Shown: positions 54,922-64,000 of the stretch, piece by piece
Layout of the letters: each line of letters starts with the position of its first letter
Position numbering within the stretch: the stretch's first letter is position 1
Source: Rhodococcus jostii RHA1
GTDB lineage: Bacteria > Actinomycetota > Actinomycetes > Mycobacteriales > Mycobacteriaceae
Reading direction: 5' to 3'
Length of the DNA: 64,000 nucleotides
Assembly: GCF_000014565.1 (NCBI RefSeq)
Contig: NC_008268.1
Location: forward strand, 6,576,501 to 6,640,500
The notes under the pieces: generated by a model
Told to the model about the DNA's origin: nothing
Databases searched by the model: none
What the model saw: only the letters and a program-made list of their open reading frames with translations
Made by a program: the position numbers and the translations under genes

Positions 54922-55363
54922 TTCGGTCGAGTACGAGAGGAATCGAGCCCGGTTTGAAGTCTCCCGCCCGGTACGGCATACTGGTCGGGTTGCCTTGTCT
55001 GGGACGCGATCGTTTGCGGCCCGAAACAGGTGGGGTGAAACGTCGCGGTGTAGATCACATGACCTGCTCGCGGCCACATGCAAGACGGAAGCAGTACCTA
55101 CTGGCACTCGAATTCGAGTGCATCCGGTGCGCGTTCCCGGCCCGAAAAGCTGAAAAGTTCCGGGTCGGAGAATGAGTGGGAGGGCGACACGCCCGACCGC
55201 GTGTACCGGAGAACCATGACAGATGAACAGCGGCAGCGGATCGGGTGTGTCCCGGTCGCCTAGCGTTCGGACAGTTGCGGCCCAGGTAAGGGACTGTGCA
55301 GACGAGGTAGTTCGGCCCGACTCGGGTGGGACTACGAAACGCGGCAAGAAAAGGACACTAAGC
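54922..55363 (+). promoter_or_regulatory. Long leader and promoter region of the S10 operon
   Basis: About 440 bp without a convincing gene before rpsJ. It contains a perfect 18-bp palindrome (55104-55121) and a small hairpin GGGCG-ACA-CGCCC (55182-55194). A 15-codon reading frame (ATG at 55217, TAG at 55262-55264) has a poorly spaced GGAG. No clear -35/-10 pair was found. A long leader fits the feedback-regulated ribosomal operons of bacteria, but no known L4-binding fold was recognised. Confidence 0.55.
55104..55121. repeat. Perfect 18-bp palindrome in the S10 leader
   Basis: GCACTCGAATTCGAGTGC reads identically on both strands, centred on GAATTC, 242 bp before rpsJ. It could be a dimeric-repressor operator or fold as a hairpin in the leader RNA. 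Confidence 0.75.
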
Positions 55364-55669
55364 GTGGCGGGACAGAAGATCCGCATCAGGCTCAAGGCCT
55401 ACGACCATGAGGCGATCGACGCGTCAGCGCGCAAGATCGTCGAGACGGTGACCCGTACCGGGGCCCGCGTCGTTGGACCCGTGCCGTTGCCGACCGAAAA
55501 GAACGTGTACTGCGTCATCCGCTCGCCGCACAAGTACAAGGACTCGCGCGAGCACTTCGAGATGCGTACTCACAAGCGGCTTATCGACATCCTCGACCCG
55601 ACGCCCAAGACGGTTGACGCGCTCATGCGCATCGACCTTCCGGCCAGCGTCGACGTCAACATTCAGTGA
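55364..55669 (+). CDS. rpsJ: 30S ribosomal protein S10
   Basis: 101 residues, the usual actinobacterial length. Conserved segments [30 protein letters not shown] and [12 protein letters not shown] are all present. It binds 16S rRNA in the 30S head and also acts in transcription antitermination with NusB. The GTG start at 55364 is set by AAGGA seven bases before it and by the family N terminus. First gene of the S10 operon. Confidence 0.97.
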   Translation: MAGQKIRIRLKAYDHEAIDASARKIVETVTRTGARVVGPVPLPTEKNVYCVIRSPHKYKDSREHFEMRTHKRLIDILDPTPKTVDALMRIDLPASVDVNIQ

Positions 55670-55689
55670 GCGCGGCGGAGACAAAAACA

Positions 55690-56346
55690 ATGACTGATAC
55701 CAAGATCAAGGGAATCCTGGGCACCAAGCTCGGCATGACCCAGGTCTTCGACGAGAACAACCGGGTCGTTCCGGTCACCGTCGTGAAGGCCGGACCGAAC
55801 GTCGTGACCCAGATTCGTACCGAAGAGCGTGACGGCTACAGCGCCGTGCAGCTCGCGTTCGGCGCCATCGACCCGCGCAAGGTGAACAAGCCGACTTCCG
55901 GCCAGTTCGCCAAGGCCGGCGTCACCCCGCGCCGCCACGTTGTGGAGCTCCGCGTTGCCGACACCTCGGAGTACGAGGTCGGCCAGGAACTTACCGCCGA
56001 GGTCTTCGAGGACGGCGCCTACGTCGACGTCACCGGAACCAGCAAGGGTAAGGGCTTCGCCGGAACCATGAAGCGTCACGGCTTCGCCGGTCAGGGTGCA
56101 TCGCACGGTGCGCAGGCCGTTCACCGTCGCCCCGGTTCCATCGGTGGTTGCGCCACTCCGGGCCGCGTGTTCAAGGGCATGCGCATGTCCGGCCGCATGG
56201 GTAGCGACCGCATCACGACGCAGAACCTCTCCGTTCACAAGGTGGACGCCGAGAACGGCCTGCTGCTGATCAAGGGTGCGATCCCCGGCCGCAAGGGTGG
56301 CCTCGTGATCGTCAAGAGTGCAGTGAAGGGTGGTGCACGAGCATGA
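55690..56346 (+). CDS. rplC: 50S ribosomal protein L3
   Basis: 218 residues. The family start [26 protein letters not shown] and the glutamine-bearing loop [20 protein letters not shown] near the peptidyl-transferase centre are intact. The ATG at 55690, behind GGAG, is preferred to a GTG at 55666 that merely overlaps the rpsJ stop. Confidence 0.97.
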   Translation: MTDTKIKGILGTKLGMTQVFDENNRVVPVTVVKAGPNVVTQIRTEERDGYSAVQLAFGAIDPRKVNKPTSGQFAKAGVTPRRHVVELRVADTSEYEVGQELTAEVFEDGAYVDVTGTSKGKGFAGTMKRHGFAGQGASHGAQAVHRRPGSIGGCATPGRVFKGMRMSGRMGSDRITTQNLSVHKVDAENGLLLIKGAIPGRKGGLVIVKSAVKGGARA

Positions 56347-57032
56347 CCAGCACCGAGACATCGACGACCAAGCTGACGCTGGACGTCAAGGTCGCCGGCG
56401 GCAAGACCAACGGCACCGTCGATCTCCCCGCGGAGATCTTCGACGCGCCTGCCAACATCGCGCTTCTCCACCAGGTTGTCGTCGCGCAGCTCGCTGCTGC
56501 ACGTCAGGGCACCCACGCCACCAAGACCCGCGGCGAGGTTCGCGGCGGTGGCAAGAAGCCGTACCGCCAGAAGGGCACCGGCCGCGCTCGTCAGGGCTCG
56601 ACCCGTGCACCGCAGTTCGCCGGCGGTGGCACCGTCCACGGCCCGCAGCCGCGCGACTACAGCCAGCGGACCCCCAAGAAGATGAAGGCCGCCGCCCTGC
56701 GCGGAGCCCTCTCCGACCGGGCCCGCAACGAGCGCATCCACGTGATCACCGAACTGGTTGCCGGTCAGACTCCGTCCACGAAGTCCGCCCGCACCTTCCT
56801 CGGCGAGATCTCGGACCGCAAGAAGGTCCTGCTCGTCGTCGGACGCGAGGACATCGCGGCCTGGAAGAGCGTGCAGAACCTGGACGGCGTGCACCCCATT
56901 GCACCCGACCAGCTCAACACCTACGACGTGCTCAACAGCGATGATGTCGTCTTCAGCGTCGAGGCGCTGAACTCGTTCATCCACGGGCCCGCCGAGACCG
57001 CCCAGGAAGAGAACAAGGAGGAGGGCAAGTGA
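56343..57032 (+). CDS. rplD: 50S ribosomal protein L4
   Basis: 229 residues. The exit-tunnel loop [24 protein letters not shown] and the RNA-binding region are present. The C terminus has an acidic extension ([11 protein letters not shown]). In Escherichia coli L4 represses its own S10 operon; whether that holds here is unknown. Start overlaps the rplC stop. Confidence 0.97.
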
Positions 57033-57334
57033 GCACCATCGCCGATCCCCGCGACATCCTGCTCGCCCCGGTCATCTCCGAGAAGTCCTACGGACTGATC
57101 GAGGAAGGCACCTACACCTTCCTGGTGCACCCGGACTCGAACAAGACGCAGATCAAGATTGCCGTCGAGAAGATCTTCGGCGTCACCGTGACCAGCGTCA
57201 ACACCGCCAACCGTCAGGGCAAGCGCAAGCGGACCCGGTTCGGTTACGGCAAGCGCAAGGACACCAAGCGCGCGCTCGTGACCCTCTCGGCCGACAGCAA
57301 GCCCATCGAGATCTTCGGAGGACCGGTCGCGTAA
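57029..57334 (+). CDS. rplW: 50S ribosomal protein L23
   Basis: 101 residues, docking site for trigger factor and the signal recognition particle at the tunnel exit. Conserved [19 protein letters not shown] and [19 protein letters not shown] are present. GTG start with GGAGGAGGGC before it; overlaps the rplD stop. Confidence 0.97.
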
Positions 57335-57374
57335 GCGCCCGGGACTTGACGAGACATAGAGGACGAGAAGACTC

Positions 57375-58211
<837 letters not shown>

Positions 58212-58224
58212 GAGGGAGTGAAGG

Positions 58225-58502
58225 ATGCCACGCAGCCTCAAGAAGGGCCCGTTCGTCGATGACCACCTCCTCGCGAAGGTGGACGTGCAGAACGAAAAGG
58301 GAACCAAGCAGGTCATCAAGACCTGGTCCCGTCGTTCCACGATCATCCCGGACTTCATCGGCCACACGTTTGCGGTTCACGACGGCCGCAAGCACGTCCC
58401 CGTGTTCGTTTCCGACTCGATGGTCGGACACAAGCTCGGAGAGTTTGCACCGACCCGCACGTTCAAGGGTCACATCAAGGATGATCGGAAGGCGAAGAGG
58501 CG

Positions 58503-58506
<4 letters not shown>
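58225..58506 (+). CDS. rpsS: 30S ribosomal protein S19
   Basis: 93 residues, 30S head. [16 protein letters not shown] and the [21 protein letters not shown] block identify it. GGAGGG lies before the ATG. Confidence 0.97.
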
Positions 58507-59713
<1,207 letters not shown>

Positions 59714-59716
59714 CGC

Positions 59717-60132
<416 letters not shown>

Positions 60133-60133
<1 letters not shown>

Positions 60134-60369
60134 TGGCTACTGGAACCCCAGCCGCAGAGCTCCGCGAGCTCACCGAAGAAGAGCTGGTCACCCGGCTTCG
60201 TGAGTCGAAGGAAGAGCTGTTCAACCTTCGTTTCCAGATGGCAACGGGTCAGATGGACAACAACCGTCGACTTCGTACCGTTCGTCACGAGATCGCGCGT
60301 ATCTACACCGTTCTGCGTGAGCGTGAGCTCGGGCTGGCCGTTGGTCCGGACGCAGGTGACGCGGCATGA
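60133..60369 (+). CDS. rpmC: 50S ribosomal protein L29
   Basis: 78 residues, a two-helix protein at the tunnel exit. [32 protein letters not shown] is typical. The ATG at 60133 overlaps the rplP stop as TGATG and fits the family N terminus; an earlier in-frame ATG would run into rplP. Confidence 0.95.
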
Positions 60370-60647
60370 GTGAGGAAAAAGCAGTGAGCACTGAAGAGCG
60401 CGGCAGCCGCAAGGTCCGCACCGGATACGTCGTCTCCGACAAGATGGAGAAGACGATCGTGGTCGAGCTCGAAGACCGGGTCAAGCACCCGCTCTACGGC
60501 AAGATCATCCGGCGCACCAGCAAGGTGAAGGCGCACGACGAGAACGGCGTCGCAGGCATCGGTGACCGCGTGCAGCTGATGGAGACCCGTCCGCTGTCCG
60601 CGACCAAGCACTGGCGTCTCGTCGAGGTCCTCGAGAAGGCCAAGTAA
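60366..60647 (+). CDS. rpsQ: 30S ribosomal protein S17
   Basis: 93 residues, OB fold. [34 protein letters not shown] is the family core, and the end [11 protein letters not shown] is intact. Last gene of the S10 unit; a hairpin follows. Confidence 0.97.
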   Translation: MSEEKAVSTEERGSRKVRTGYVVSDKMEKTIVVELEDRVKHPLYGKIIRRTSKVKAHDENGVAGIGDRVQLMETRPLSATKHWRLVEVLEKAK

Positions 60648-60674
60648 GAAACCGAATAATGTATCCAGTACGAT

Positions 60675-60713
60675 GGTGGGGTTGCCTTGCGGCAGACGCA
60701 CGGCAACCCCACC
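60675..60713 (+). terminator. Strong hairpin between rpsQ and rplN (terminator or attenuator)
   Basis: GGTGGGGTTGCC (60675-60686) and GGCAACCCCACC (60702-60713) are perfect 12-bp arms around a 15-base loop. There is no T-run, which is common for high-GC bacteria. It lies in the 170-bp gap dividing the S10 and spc operons. The 100 bp after it probably hold the spc promoter, although no clear boxes were picked. Confidence 0.7.
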
Positions 60714-60817
60714 GTTGTGCCGCCCACCCGGGCGGCCCCTCTCGCAGGGCACGGGTACAGACCGCGCACGTCGGGTCGGAAATCTGCCGTGCAACAGTCC
60801 AGGTCAAGGAGAAGTAA

Positions 60818-61186
60818 GTGATTCAGCAGGAGTCGCGGCTGCGCGTCGCCGACAACACGGGTGCCAAGGAGATTCTCTGCATCCGCGTTCTCGGTGGTTC
60901 GTCTCGCCGCTACGCCGGGATCGGTGACATCATCGTCGCCACCGTCAAGGACGCCATCCCGGGTGGAAACATCAAGAAGGGCGAGGTCGTCAAGGCCGTC
61001 ATCGTCCGTACCACCAAGGAGCGTCGCCGTCCGGACGGGTCGTACATCAAGTTCGACGAGAACGCCGCCGTCCTCATCAAGCCGGACAACGATCCCCGTG
61101 GCACCCGCATCTTCGGCCCCGTCGGCCGTGAGCTGCGTGAGAAGAAGTTCATGAAGATCGTCTCGCTCGCCCCGGAGGTGCTGTGA
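60818..61186 (+). CDS. rplN: 50S ribosomal protein L14
   Basis: 122 residues. [27 protein letters not shown] and the C-terminal [26 protein letters not shown] are conserved. GTG start with AAGGAGAAG before it. First gene of the spc operon. Confidence 0.97.
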   Translation: MIQQESRLRVADNTGAKEILCIRVLGGSSRRYAGIGDIIVATVKDAIPGGNIKKGEVVKAVIVRTTKERRRPDGSYIKFDENAAVLIKPDNDPRGTRIFGPVGRELREKKFMKIVSLAPEVL

Positions 61187-61503
61187 TGAAGGTGCACAAG
61201 GGTGACACCGTGCTGGTCATCGCCGGCAAGGACAAGGGCGCGAAGGGCAAGGTCATCCAGGCCTACCCCGCGACCAACAAGGTCCTCGTCGAAGGCGTGA
61301 ACCGCATCAAGAAGCACACCGCGGTTTCCGCGAACGAGCGCGGAGCCTCCTCCGGCGGCATCGTCACGCAGGAAGCCCCGATCCACGTTTCCAACGTCGC
61401 GGTCGTCGACTCGGACGGCAACCCCACCCGCGTGGGCTACCGGACCGACGAAGAGTCCGGCAAGCGCGTTCGGATTTCCCGGAAGAACGGGAAGGACATC
61501 TGA
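61186..61503 (+). CDS. rplX: 50S ribosomal protein L24
   Basis: 105 residues, KOW motif ([18 protein letters not shown]) and NRIKKHT are present. The ATG at 61186 gives the family start MKVHKGD; a GTG one codon earlier overlaps the rplN stop and could also be used. Confidence 0.96.
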   Translation: MKVHKGDTVLVIAGKDKGAKGKVIQAYPATNKVLVEGVNRIKKHTAVSANERGASSGGIVTQEAPIHVSNVAVVDSDGNPTRVGYRTDEESGKRVRISRKNGKDI

Positions 61504-61504
61504 C

Positions 61505-62071
61505 ATGACCTCCACTGAGAACAAGATCCAGCCGCGCCTGAAGACTCGCTACCGCGAGGAGATCAAGGCTGCGCTGAACACCGAGTTCGACTACGCCAAC
61601 GTGATGCAGATCCCCGGCGTCGTCAAGGTCGTCGTCAACATGGGTGTCGGTGACGCCGCGCGCGACGCCAAGCTGATCAACGGTGCCGTCAACGATCTCG
61701 CTCTGATCACCGGTCAGAAGCCCGAGATCCGCAAGGCACGCAAGTCCATCGCGCAGTTCAAGCTCCGCGAGGGAATGCCGATCGGTGCCCGCGTCACGCT
61801 GCGTGGCGACCGCATGTGGGAGTTCCTGGACCGTCTCGTGTCCGTCGCGCTTCCCCGCATCAGGGACTTCCGCGGCCTGTCGGGCAACCAGTTCGACGGC
61901 AACGGCAACTACACGTTCGGCCTGAACGAGCAGTCGATGTTCCACGAGATCGACGTGGACAAGATCGACCGCCCGCGCGGCATGGACATCACCGTGGTGA
62001 CCACCGCGACCAACAACGAAGAAGGCCGTGCCCTGCTGAAGCACCTCGGCTTCCCGTTCAAGGAGAACTGA
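61505..62071 (+). CDS. rplE: 50S ribosomal protein L5
   Basis: 188 residues, binds 5S r[47 protein letters not shown] and the late [21 protein letters not shown] are conserved. Starts one base after the rplX stop. Confidence 0.97.
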   Translation: MTSTENKIQPRLKTRYREEIKAALNTEFDYANVMQIPGVVKVVVNMGVGDAARDAKLINGAVNDLALITGQKPEIRKARKSIAQFKLREGMPIGARVTLRGDRMWEFLDRLVSVALPRIRDFRGLSGNQFDGNGNYTFGLNEQSMFHEIDVDKIDRPRGMDITVVTTATNNEEGRALLKHLGFPFKEN

Positions 62072-62075
62072 GCTA

Positions 62076-62261
62076 ATGGCTAAGAAGGCATTGGTCAACA
62101 AGGCCAACAAGAAGCCCAAGTTCGCGGTGCGCGCCTACACCCGCTGCCAGCGCTGCGGCCGTCCGCACTCGGTGTTCCGCAAGTTCGGCCTGTGCCGAAT
62201 CTGCGTCCGTGAGATGGCGCACGCCGGCGAGCTGCCCGGCGTTCACAAGAGCTCCTGGTGA
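62076..62261 (+). CDS. rpsN: 30S ribosomal protein S14, zinc-binding type
   Basis: 61 residues with two CxxC pairs (CQRC and CRIC) that bind zinc, the C+ form. Many actinobacteria keep a second zinc-free S14 elsewhere for zinc starvation; none is in this window. AAGGAG precedes the start. Confidence 0.97.
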   Translation: MAKKALVNKANKKPKFAVRAYTRCQRCGRPHSVFRKFGLCRICVREMAHAGELPGVHKSSW

Positions 62262-62264
62262 GCC

Positions 62265-62296
62265 GGTGACGCCGTCGCCTCGGCGGCGGCGTCACC
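62265..62296 (+). terminator. 15-bp hairpin directly after rpsN
   Basis: GGTGACGCCGTCGCC (62265-62279) pairs with GGCGGCGGCGTCACC (62282-62296) with one T-G wobble and a two-base gap. It begins four bases after the rpsN stop. The following 113 bp up to rpsH contain no gene and may hold a promoter. Confidence 0.65.
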
Positions 62297-62409
62297 CCAC
62301 AGACTTCCGGTTCGTAACCTCGGACCGGGAAACGTAAGACCTACTTCGCGATAGGCCTGCGCCGGAATCGGCAGAGGGAACCGTTGTGAGAAAGGTAGAG
62401 GTCAACCTC

Positions 62410-62808
62410 ATGACCATGACCGACCCCATCGCAGACTTCTTGACGCGTCTGCGCAACGCCAACACGGCGTACCACGATGAGGTGAAGTTGCCCCACTCGA
62501 AGATCAAGGCGAACATCGCCGAGATCCTCAAGCGCGAGGGTTACATCGCCGACTACCGCACCGAAGACGCCGAGGTGGGCAAGACCCTCATCGTCGACCT
62601 GAAGTACGGCCCGAGCCGTGAGCGCAGCCTTGCCGGCGTGCGTCGCGTCTCCAAGCCCGGTCTGCGTGTGTACGCGAAGTCCACCAACCTGCCCAAGGTT
62701 CTGGGCGGCCTCGGAGTGGCGATCATTTCCACGTCCACCGGCCTGCTCACCGATCGCCAGGCGGCCAATCAAGGAGTGGGCGGGGAAGTCCTCGCCTACG
62801 TCTGGTAA
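62410..62808 (+). CDS. rpsH: 30S ribosomal protein S8
   Basis: 132 residues, central-domain 16S rRNA binder and, in Escherichia coli, the repressor of the spc operon. [18 protein letters not shown] at the start and [14 protein letters not shown] near the end are conserved. The ATG at 62410 matches the family N terminus; an in-frame start at 62386 would add eight unlikely residues. Confidence 0.96.
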   Translation: MTMTDPIADFLTRLRNANTAYHDEVKLPHSKIKANIAEILKREGYIADYRTEDAEVGKTLIVDLKYGPSRERSLAGVRRVSKPGLRVYAKSTNLPKVLGGLGVAIISTSTGLLTDRQAANQGVGGEVLAYVW

Positions 62809-62822
62809 GGGAGGCCACCACA

Positions 62823-63362
62823 ATGTCGCGTATTGGAAAGATTCCCGTCACCGTCCCCGGCGGCGTCGACGTCTCGATCGACGGCCAGGACGTCACGGTC
62901 AAGGGTCCCAAGGGCTCGCTGGCCCTGACGATCTCCGAGCCGATTGCCATTGCGAAGAACGACGACGGCACGCTCAGCGTGACTCGTCCGGACGACGAGC
63001 GTCGCAGCCGCGCGCTGCACGGTCTGTCTCGCACCCTGGTGCAGAACCTCATCACCGGTGTCACCGACGGTTACACCACCAAGATGGAGATTCACGGCGT
63101 CGGTTACCGCGTCGCTCTCAAGGGCAAAGACCTCGAGTTCGCACTCGGCTACAGCCACCCGGTTCCGATCGAGGCTCCGGAAGGCATCACCTTCGCGGTC
63201 GAGTCGCCCACCAAGTTCTCGGTGTCGGGCATCGACAAGCAGAAGGTCGGGCAGATCTCGGCCAACATCCGTCGTCTCCGTCGTCCGGACCCGTACAAGG
63301 GCAAGGGCGTGCGTTACGAGGGTGAGCAGATCCGCCGCAAGGTCGGAAAGACGGGTAAGTGA
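62823..63362 (+). CDS. rplF: 50S ribosomal protein L6
   Basis: 179 residues with the two duplicated L6 folds. [46 protein letters not shown] and the rRNA-binding [25 protein letters not shown] end are present. GGGAGG precedes the ATG. Confidence 0.97.
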   Translation: MSRIGKIPVTVPGGVDVSIDGQDVTVKGPKGSLALTISEPIAIAKNDDGTLSVTRPDDERRSRALHGLSRTLVQNLITGVTDGYTTKMEIHGVGYRVALKGKDLEFALGYSHPVPIEAPEGITFAVESPTKFSVSGIDKQKVGQISANIRRLRRPDPYKGKGVRYEGEQIRRKVGKTGK

Positions 63363-63363
63363 T

Positions 63364-63771
63364 ATGAGCCAGACTGCAAACCAGAAAGCCAAGCGGATTC
63401 CGCTCGGCAAGGATGCGTCCACGAAGCGTCGCCTGTCGAAGGTGCGTCGTCACTTCCGTCTCCGCAAGAAGGTCTCCGGCACGCCCGAGCGTCCCCGCCT
63501 GGTCGTCAACCGGTCCGCGCGCCACATCCACGTCCAGCTCGTGGACGACCTCGCAGGCCACACCCTGGCTGCGGCGTCGACCACCGAGGCCGACGTGCGT
63601 GCAGCGGACGGCGACAAGAAGGCCCTCAGTGCGAAGGTCGGTCAGCTGATCGCCGAGCGCGCGAAGGCAGCCGGTGTCGAGGCCGTCGTGTTCGACCACG
63701 GTGGACACGGCTACCACGGTCGCATCGCGGCCCTTGCGGACGCAGCTCGCGAAGGCGGGTTGAAGTTCTGA
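63364..63771 (+). CDS. rplR: 50S ribosomal protein L18
   Basis: 135 residues, carries 5S rRNA into the subunit. [34 protein letters not shown] and [26 protein letters not shown] are conserved. Starts one base after rplF; its stop overlaps a 12-codon reading frame. Confidence 0.96.
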   Translation: MSQTANQKAKRIPLGKDASTKRRLSKVRRHFRLRKKVSGTPERPRLVVNRSARHIHVQLVDDLAGHTLAAASTTEADVRAADGDKKALSAKVGQLIAERAKAAGVEAVVFDHGGHGYHGRIAALADAAREGGLKF

Positions 63772-63809
63772 TGACCAAGACCGAGTACATGAACGGAAGG
63801 ACAGCCTGA
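63771..63809 (+). other. 12-codon reading frame linking rplR and rpsE
   Basis: ATG at 63771 overlaps the rplR stop as TGATG and its own TGA (63807-63809) overlaps the rpsE ATG in the same way; the peptide would be [12 protein letters not shown]. The rpsE ribosome binding site (GGAAGGA) lies inside it. It may carry ribosomes from rplR to rpsE, or be chance. Confidence 0.35.
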
Positions 63810-64000
63810 TGCCGGGACGTCAGAGGCGTGACGGCGGAAGCGGACCCGCCGGACAGAATGGCCCCAACACCGGGGACAACCGCGGCGGCGGCGACCGTCG
63901 TGGTGGCGGTCGCGACGATCGTCGCGGCGGACAGTCGGCCGAGAAGTCGAACCACATCGAGCGCGTCGTCACGATCAACCGCGTATCGAAGGTCGTCAAG
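63809..64000 (+). CDS. rpsE: 30S ribosomal protein S5 (cut by window end)
   Basis: First 64 residues only. The N terminus is a low-complexity Gly/Arg/Asp extension (repeated RRGGG units) of about 48 residues, usual in actinobacteria. The true S5 domain then begins with [20 protein letters not shown] lies before the ATG. The double-stranded RNA-binding and decoding-site parts lie outside the window. Confidence 0.95.
   Translation, partial: MPGRQRRDGGSGPAGQNGPNTGDNRGGGDRRGGGRDDRRGGQSAEKSNHIERVVTINRVSKVVK

Noticed and set aside
55217..55264. Fifteen-codon leader peptide before rpsJ
   Set aside because: The GGAG before its ATG is only four bases away, the codons show nothing special, and no attenuator pairing was found. 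Kept only as a remark in the leader entry.

Overview
The window is high-GC (roughly two thirds G+C) actinobacterial DNA. A complete mce operon of mce1 type, a DrrABC-like exporter, a giant non-ribosomal peptide synthetase (NRPS) and the actinobacterial S10/spc ribosomal gene order together point to Corynebacteriales, most likely a large-genome Rhodococcus of the jostii/opacus type. The species call is inference; the gene families are read directly.

Region 1 (1-28.7 kb) is secondary metabolism. A single open frame of more than 8,070 residues encodes a seven-module NRPS (A-T, four C-A-T modules, then two C-A-T-E modules). It is open at the left window edge and ends in an epimerisation domain with no thioesterase. 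Converging on it is a tightly overlapped four-gene operon: papB (aminodeoxychorismate mutase-like), papA (PabA-PabB fusion), papC (prephenate dehydrogenase-like) and an AurF/CmlI-type diiron N-oxygenase with all metal ligands in place. These should make 4-amino-L-phenylalanine and oxidise its aryl amine, so the locus looks like a pathway to a peptide carrying an amino-, hydroxylamino- or nitro-phenyl group.

Region 2 (28.9-42.9 kb) is lipid and acyl-CoA metabolism: a secreted lipase, a FadR-type GntR regulator with an acyl-CoA dehydrogenase, a divergent aldehyde dehydrogenase and MpaB/DUF2236 oxygenase, a tandem-fused double TetR regulator, and a beta-oxidation operon (thiolase, FadB-type fusion, nitronate monooxygenase-like flavoprotein, crotonase). 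An exact 18-bp motif occurs in opposite orientation at the thiolase promoter and at the fadD promoter, suggesting one regulator controls both operons.

Region 3 (41.3-51.5 kb) is the fadD5-like/yrbEAB/mceA-F lipid import operon, with almost every gene overlapping the next. mceB and mceC are read as one continuous frame, and the operon ends with a small unknown protein. Region 4 (51.5-54.9 kb) holds a convergent DrrABC-like ABC exporter and a DUF4442 hotdog protein.

Region 5 (55.4 kb to the end) is the S10 operon (rpsJ-rplC-rplD-rplW-rplB-rpsS-rplV-rpsC-rplP-rpmC-rpsQ) followed by the spc operon (rplN-rplX-rplE-rpsN-rpsH-rplF-rplR-rpsE, the last cut by the window edge). Strong hairpins lie between rpsQ and rplN and after rpsN. 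A perfect 18-bp palindrome lies in the leader before rpsJ. No tRNA, rRNA, CRISPR array, insertion sequence or phage gene was recognised.
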